From contig CM060174.1 of the NCBI GenBank assembly GCA_030549775.1, forward strand, positions 97,604,132 through 97,668,131: 64,000 nucleotides of DNA, given 5' to 3'. Each line of letters starts with the position of its first letter. Position 1 is the first letter of the stretch. The DNA comes from Tamarix chinensis (taxonomy: Eukaryota > Streptophyta > Magnoliopsida > Caryophyllales > Tamaricaceae). The translations under genes and the position numbers were made by a program. The notes beneath the pieces were generated by a model that saw only the letters and a list, made by a program, of their open reading frames with translations, searched no databases and had not been told where the DNA came from. Positions 58,600 through 64,000 of this stretch are shown here, one piece after another.

Positions 58600-61548
58600 A
58601 TGGACGATATCGGATTCCTACTGCAAGATGATCTAATTAATCAAATCGATTGGGAACATCTACTGGACGATGTGCCCGCAGATTTTGATGTTACCGAAAT
58701 TGATGTCGCCGATGCTCCTTTGCCGTCGACCGGGGAATCATCACCTGCAGCAGCGGAAGAGAAGGAGCCTTCGGCGGATGTAAATGTACAGGGCTGGTCG
58801 ATTTCGGATGCGTCTCCGGAAGCCGTTATTTCGTGGATTGATGAGCTCCTGGTGAATGATAACGATGTCGTAACTGACGAAGAATTGGCAGTTTCTGAGT
58901 TTCATCATAACCAATTTTGTGAGTCGTTACTACTCGATTCGCCTGCTTCCGAGTCCCTCAGTCCTGCAGCTCCCTCTGGTGATGCGCCCGACCAACAGAA
59001 AGATTCCAGTGATTCGAAGGATGGTTGCGGCTCCGATTCGATTTCTGACAAGGAGAAGGAGGAGGAAGATGAAAAAGTTTATGCTATAGGTGCCAATAGT
59101 AATGAAGATGAGAATGATGTCGATCCTATCGCGAAGAAACGCAAGAGGTATATTGTATGCATGCATGTACCTTTATAACTGAATTTCGTTAATTTTACTC
59201 CTCGTTGTTTTACATTTTTTTTTTTTTCAGAATGGGTAAGATATGTGCGTTTATAATATCTAATGCGATTACATGATATGTTTAGGCAATTGAGGAATAG
59301 AGATGCCGCTATGAGATCAAGAGAAAGAAAGAAGATGTATGTGAAGGATTTGGAGATTAAGAGTCGATATCTTGAAGCTGAGTGTAGACGATTGGGAAAT
59401 TTAATTCAATGTTGTTATGCGGAGAATCATATGCTACGCCTTTCCTTGCAAGGTGGAGGTGCATTTGGTAATTCAATGACCAGAGCGGAGTCTGCCGTGC
59501 TCTTGCTGGGTATGACTTGCCTCCTTGGCCATACACTTGTTTCTTCTATGCATAACTATATAATAAATCTTACTACGCTGATCTTTCATTTGGTTTCTGA
59601 GCTAAAAAAATGAAACTATCTATACACATGTATACGTTTATCCCTGCATTATCTTGATTTTTGCCTCTCGCTTGAGTATGACCTCCATTGGTTGGTAGGA
59701 ATGGTTTCATGAATCATACAATGTTTTCACTTTTTGATTTGAGGGATGGTTCACATTATTGCTTATAGGAAGCCACTATTGATTGATTTTTCCAGCTGCA
59801 ATGTTATATAAGGTGACTGGGTCCCCTATGATAACTATATTATTTTCATCTTATTTCCGATTGAACACATTACCTTATATGAAAATTTAAAAGTATTCCA
59901 ACTTTTTATCAAAACTTTCTGCAAAGTAATTTTAATCAAATAAATTAATATGAAAATACCTGGCCAAAAAATTTCAATACACATTAATTGTAATGACAAT
60001 TTCAACTGAGGTTGGTGGAGTTAATTAATGAAGAATATTTTTGTAATGAAAGTAAATAATATAAGGGTTTTTTTTATTTGGTTGAAATTAGCGGAATCTA
60101 TTTATGAAGTAATAATTTGTACAATAGTATTAAATATTGATATTATAATGATTTGAAAATAATACGATAAATCAAAAGACCTAAAATATATATTATTAGA
60201 TAATGAGTAATTAATTAGGTTTACCTGAAATATAACATGTCGACATCATTGCAGCTATAAATTCCAAACAATTTCTATTCGATTCATCTGTAATAATAGT
60301 AATTTCGGGTAAAGTCACCAAAACCACCGTTAAGTTGACTGAAATTTAAGATAAACTACTTCTGAGTTTTTTTTGGGGGGGGGGGACCCTCCTATGATTT
60401 ATCCTTTACCTGATGGTTAAAATTATGGGTTTTGGAGAAAGAAAAAACTTAGAGGAGTTGTATAACACAAGTGACCACACTAGGAGTCGGTTTTGAGGCT
60501 TTTTTTTTTTATATTATTACACATGTTCATCCTTCACTTTTTTTAACCAATTTTTATTAGGCATGATTATGTTGTTCTAGGTTCCTTCTGTGGTTCAAGG
60601 GAAAGGGCTTTTAGTCTTTTTCATGAGGATCCTAGATCGAAACACACCATCTTGTCACCTATCTCAGGTGTGAAAACAAGTGAGTTTCTTGGGATAAAAT
60701 GACCGCAGTAGTTTGGGTAGCTGCAGTGTGAAAGTTTGATATCTGTCAGTTTTAGTTACTTGTTGGGGAGTCAGAGCCTTCTAGACACTACAGTCATAAA
60801 CATGTATTTTCTGTACTATTAAGGTACATGTTGTGATTTACCTCCGTCGTGTTGGCCTAATACAAGGTTAATGACAACTCCTAAGGCAAGCTTATTGTTT
60901 GTTTGGAATATTATGTTGTTCTAAACATAATAGCCTTTTGTCGTGGCCTGGTATCAAGAGATTTGCTATACATTGTGAAGCCAGCCACTCAAGTTTTGAA
61001 CAAATTACTAAAAGCTAGTTTCTTAGCTAAGAAAATGATAGCCAGGCAGAAGAGGGATAACTGATGATGATGCTCAGTTTTAGCTCTCTTTTTGTCTGCT
61101 CCCCTCTCTGCTCCAGCCAAAAGGGTTGAATTTTCTATGTGGTTTTGCTTTTATGACAGTTTCTGAGGTTCTTTCTACGTTTTTGCTATCACGTGACTTG
61201 TGTTTAGAGTTCCATCCTTCATTCAAAGTACCATGTCATGCAGTCTATTTTGTCTTAACTTTCCTCTGGTTTTTATGTTTCACAGAATCCCTGCTGTTGG
61301 GTTCCCTGCTCTGGTTCATGGGTATCATGTGCCTCTTCCCCCTACCCAGACTGCTCCTGTTAACTCAGGATGCAGTGTTACTGGAAAACGTAGACAAAGA
61401 GGATCAGGAAAGCGTAGCCCTAAGAAGGATAAGAAGTAGTTATCTAGTAGGGTTGTGGATGCCCATGTCATATCTAAAGAGTAAGAGATGCAGAGCTTCA
61501 TGGACAAAGATGAAGTATAATGTATATGCTTCTCTGATCGTGGCATAA
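58600..61548 (+). CDS. bZIP60: bZIP60-like membrane-anchored ER-stress transcription factor, three exons
   Basis: Exons 58600-59147, 59286-59509 and 61286-61548 join to 1035 nt, 344 residues. The splice phases are AG|G (R183) and G|AA (E258). Order: acidic N-terminus (1-175); basic region KKRKRQLRNRDAAMRSRERK with the N-x7-R signature (N187, R195); leucine zipper L205, L212, L219, C226, L233; membrane segment SLLLGSLLWFMGIMCLFPL onward (about 259-283); lumenal tail ending MKYNVYASLIVA. The layout, zipper and tail match plant bZIP60. In that family IRE1 cuts the mRNA on ER stress, and the product loses the anchor and activates chaperone genes in the nucleus. The start ATG follows the leader GGAGGTAG. 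It looks intact. Confidence 0.93.
59148..59285 (+). other. bZIP60-like intron 1, with a decoy acceptor
   Basis: The donor AG|GTATATTG at 59148 and acceptor TTTAG|GCAATTG at 59285 keep the frame into QLRNRD. A longer polypyrimidine tract plus CAG at 59230 looks stronger but would lead into a stop after about 15 codons. Using 59285 recovers the family-standard junction KRQLRNRDAA. Confidence 0.8.
59510..61285 (+). other. bZIP60-like intron 2, 1.8 kb
   Basis: Donor CTGG|GTATGA (59510) and acceptor TTTCACAG (61285). Reading through the donor gives a short tail (to 59613) without a membrane segment, so intron retention would yield a truncated bZIP protein. The intron is AT-rich and includes a poly-G run near 60376-60386 and no other gene. 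Confidence 0.8.
61286..61319 (+). promoter_or_regulatory. Candidate IRE1 splice hairpin in bZIP60-like mRNA
   Basis: In the mature mRNA the last two bases of exon 2 (GG) plus AAUCC from exon 3 pair with GGGUUCC (61299-61305), a 7-bp stem with one G-U pair. The loop is CUGCUGUU with CUG|CUG at 61291-61296, the IRE1 loop type CNG|CNG. A second CUG follows at 61311-61313. Removing the 20 nt between CUG ends (61294-61313), or 23 nt, moves the frame into a basic tail ending at the stop at 61437-61439. The exact 3' cut is not certain. Confidence 0.7.
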
Positions 61549-62870
61549 ATTTTCACTTTGGATCGACCTCATTTGGTTTTAGGATCCGGATGGTGATTAA
61601 CTTTAGCCTTCTGTCGAATTGTCTTCACTGTCTATTTTCCATTTATTTTTCTCGTTTTATCCGTCTTCTTTCGTTTTTTTATCCTTTCTCTTTCTTTCCC
61701 CGTTGTTGTCGAGTCCGGGGGATGTTCAGGGTGGATGGTGTTGGGAGGGAGTGTGGCGGATTGATTTTAGTAATCGACCATCCTGTTTTGTTTTGCCGCC
61801 GGCTGAATATTGTGTTTAACCTTGACTCTATGTTGCTATAGATATTTACCTATTGCCTGGTAGCATTTGTTGCTTTCATTCAATCACATTTCATTTATTT
61901 ATGTAGGTTTCGTTTGTTAAATGGGAAAGAAAATTTGTGAATGGGAAGAGGATGAGGATGGGATTAAATAATTGAAAATTAAATAACGTATTTTATTTTT
62001 ATGTCTGATATCTAAAGAAAATCATTTATGACTTTTTTTTTTGGGTATTTGGTATGTTGGAATAAGAACGAGAATGTGAGGAAAGTAAGAATAATTTAGG
62101 ATTGTTTTTTATTTATTTATTTTTATTATAATTTATACTTGTGGGTTTTTTAATTTAAAAAGTATTTAAATGGATATATTATGGTATTTTATAATATAAT
62201 TTATATTTTACCCTTCAATTAGTTAAACGCCACATTCTCAGTAATAAATCTTTGAGAATTTAGGTTTTCCATTCTTATCTTGCTTTAATAAACAATAGAG
62301 TATATTAAACTCAATCCTTAATTTCTGTTTCTATTCCTTGGAATCTATTCGATCATCATATTATAGATTGCAAGTCATAACTCTAGCCGCTTCTCATTTT
62401 GGGCGGAGCATGTATACACATTCTTTAATTTCGATTAGAAATGGGGATCTTAAATGAAGAATGAGACTCTTGAAGCTTTAAAGGAATATCCTGAGCGCTT
62501 TCATTTTCCGTAAAAAACAAAACAAGTTATTATACTTTGCGGTATGACTTCTCATGTAGTATGTTGTTCCTTGAGATGAAAGTGAAGTGCCTGGGGGACT
62601 TGATGCATTTTGAACTCTGAGCTCAATCTTCGAGTCCTTTAGTCATAATTCTCACACCTTTGATGACAAGCTTAAGAGTGGCTTTGAATGGGATAATCGT
62701 AAAAGATAAATTATATTAAAAGGATAGTGAATGATAAGGTCTATTGCCACGTAAATCAAATTATGATAGTTAGGATGAAAAATCGGAGCTATGGGAATTG
62801 TCATTTTCAAAATGTAATGCTTAAGTATGTTTTGAAAAAATAGTGATAAAATAACAAAAATAAAATTGGG
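61549..62870. other. 3' flank of bZIP60-like gene, then AT-rich DNA
   Basis: The first few hundred bases are T-rich, 3'-UTR-like (61549-61850), with ORFs that show no domain. From 61905 to about 62350 the text GTTTGTTAAATGGGAAAG to ATTCTTATCTTGC recalls the possible MITE at 17893, but ends are not clear. Nothing else is recognised. Confidence 0.5.
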
Positions 62871-62935
62871 ATGGAAATGCTCCTAGTTAGTGTAGTTTAC
62901 ATGCAAGTGGCAAATCAAATCATGGTACTTAGCCT

Positions 62936-63172
62936 AGGGATGATAATGGGACGGATCGGGGATGCGAATCCTTTTTTCATACCCCAAATAAGAAGAATTA
63001 TTTCCGAATTTGTCTCAATTTTTGATTTTTTTCTTATCATAAAATTCCTAACCTAATTTTATCGGGGATTAAATCTCCATATCCGTTTCGATTTCTTATT
63101 TTGTCACCCAATTCCTATCCCCATTACCCAATCCCCACCCTGATCCCTATACACAATCCCCAACCCCTTTCC
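62936..63172. mobile_element. Possible MITE with GGGGATxGG text
   Basis: The left end GGGATGATAATGGGACGGAT and the right part, reverse-complemented, GGGGTTGGGGATTGTGTATA with GTGGGGATTGGGTAATGGGG, give an inverted arrangement of G-rich text common in hAT-like MITEs. Ends and duplication are unclear. Confidence 0.4.
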
Positions 63173-63867
63173 AATTATCCAATCTTGGATACTCTATTAC
63201 ATTTATAAAAATAAAACTATGATCTAAAATTTTGTACAAAAAAATTCCCATCCAACAATCTCTCAAACAATGCTTACTTTCTATACATAGGAAAATAATC
63301 ATCAACTTAAAGGGTGCTCTAATGACATGCTTCCGTATCTTGAAACATGAATTAATCAACCTGATTAAGAGACAAAAATAAGGAATACCATAATAGCATT
63401 GACTTACATAATCCATTGTCCATCCTAAGACAATAACATGTCTGTAGAAATTACAACAAATAACTTACAAACTATAAAGATATATGAAGTAAAATGAAAT
63501 AAACATACAAGTTCTATGTGACTTAGAAAGTAAAATGCCACAAATTTCTTGGTAAAACTTCTACGTCACAACACTTTGAGTAATGCCAAAAACAAATTGC
63601 GCTAAAGCTTCTTCCATTGCAAGTAATCCACAATATGCATGTAATACATATAACAATCATTACATCATGAGTTCCCAATCATTAATAGTTAAAAGCATAA
63701 AAAAATATTTAATGTTATAGAGTTTCAATAATCTAATTATTAATTAATCCATAATTTAGTACACTTACAGACTCATTTAGAAATCTACAAATCACATTAG
63801 ATCAATTCCAGCAATATTGCTCTTATTAGTACATACCTATGTTGCTTGCAAAGTAGTGGGGAGATTA

Positions 63868-63901
<34 letters not shown>

Positions 63902-64000
63902 TCTACATTGCACAACCCCTATATTTTTTTAGAACTATGCTATAATTTATGTGGTGAAAAGTCTACAAATAACAAGACCCAAAAGTAAGCACCTAAATAA
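63173..64000. other. AT-rich DNA, no gene
   Basis: No recognisable gene. It contains a (TA)n tract at 63871-63899. The minus-strand ORF 63147-63416 has no known domain. Confidence 0.6.
63871..63899. repeat. (TA)n microsatellite
   Basis: Clean TA dinucleotides for about 29 bases. Confidence 0.9.

Overview
The window is nuclear DNA of a flowering plant. The two recognisable host genes, a U2AF35 splicing factor and a bZIP60-type ER-stress factor, read as angiosperm and more eudicot-like than grass-like. That placement is inference from remembered family features. The DNA is AT-rich, gene-poor and full of nested transposable elements, as in the repeat-rich part of a medium or large plant genome.

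Layout: 1-4066 holds two large LTR pieces of one family in head-to-head orientation. 4067-7920 is AT-rich with a Tourist-like MITE. 7920-10430 is a gutted Ty3/gypsy remnant (primer-binding site plus gag). 12134-12994 is U2AF35, with a possible leader before it and T-rich transcribed-looking DNA after it. 14880-16015 is a less AT-rich island of unknown origin. 16016-18843 is AT-rich. 18844-32372 is a chain of solo-LTR-like elements inserted in and around a degraded LINE. 32378-38470 is uncharacterised repeat-like DNA. 38477-56530 is a dead Ty1/copia element into which two solo LTRs (one carrying a third) and a 5.5-kb CACTA transposon have jumped. 58600-61548 is the bZIP60-like gene. 61549-64000 is AT-rich with MITE-like pieces.

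The most informative host locus is bZIP60-like: three exons rebuild a 344-residue bZIP plus membrane-anchor protein. The spliced mRNA would fold a 7-bp stem across the exon 2/exon 3 junction, with CUG-CUG in its loop. Removing 20 or 23 nt there would replace the membrane anchor with a lysine/arginine-rich tail. This is the expected architecture of an IRE1-spliced unfolded-protein-response regulator.

The least explained signal is in the non-coding LTRs. Several carry the same ordered modules: a leader containing ATTTAAAGTGGAAGA, tandem units with a CCAC-N10-13-GTGG hairpin core, a distinct terminal 'cap' unit, then an AGTAC-N5-GTACT near-palindrome followed by a CATGGGTG...CCCACGAG block, and finally the GGTGTTACA end. 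In three LTRs the leader-array-cap cassette is present twice. I do not know a described function for it.
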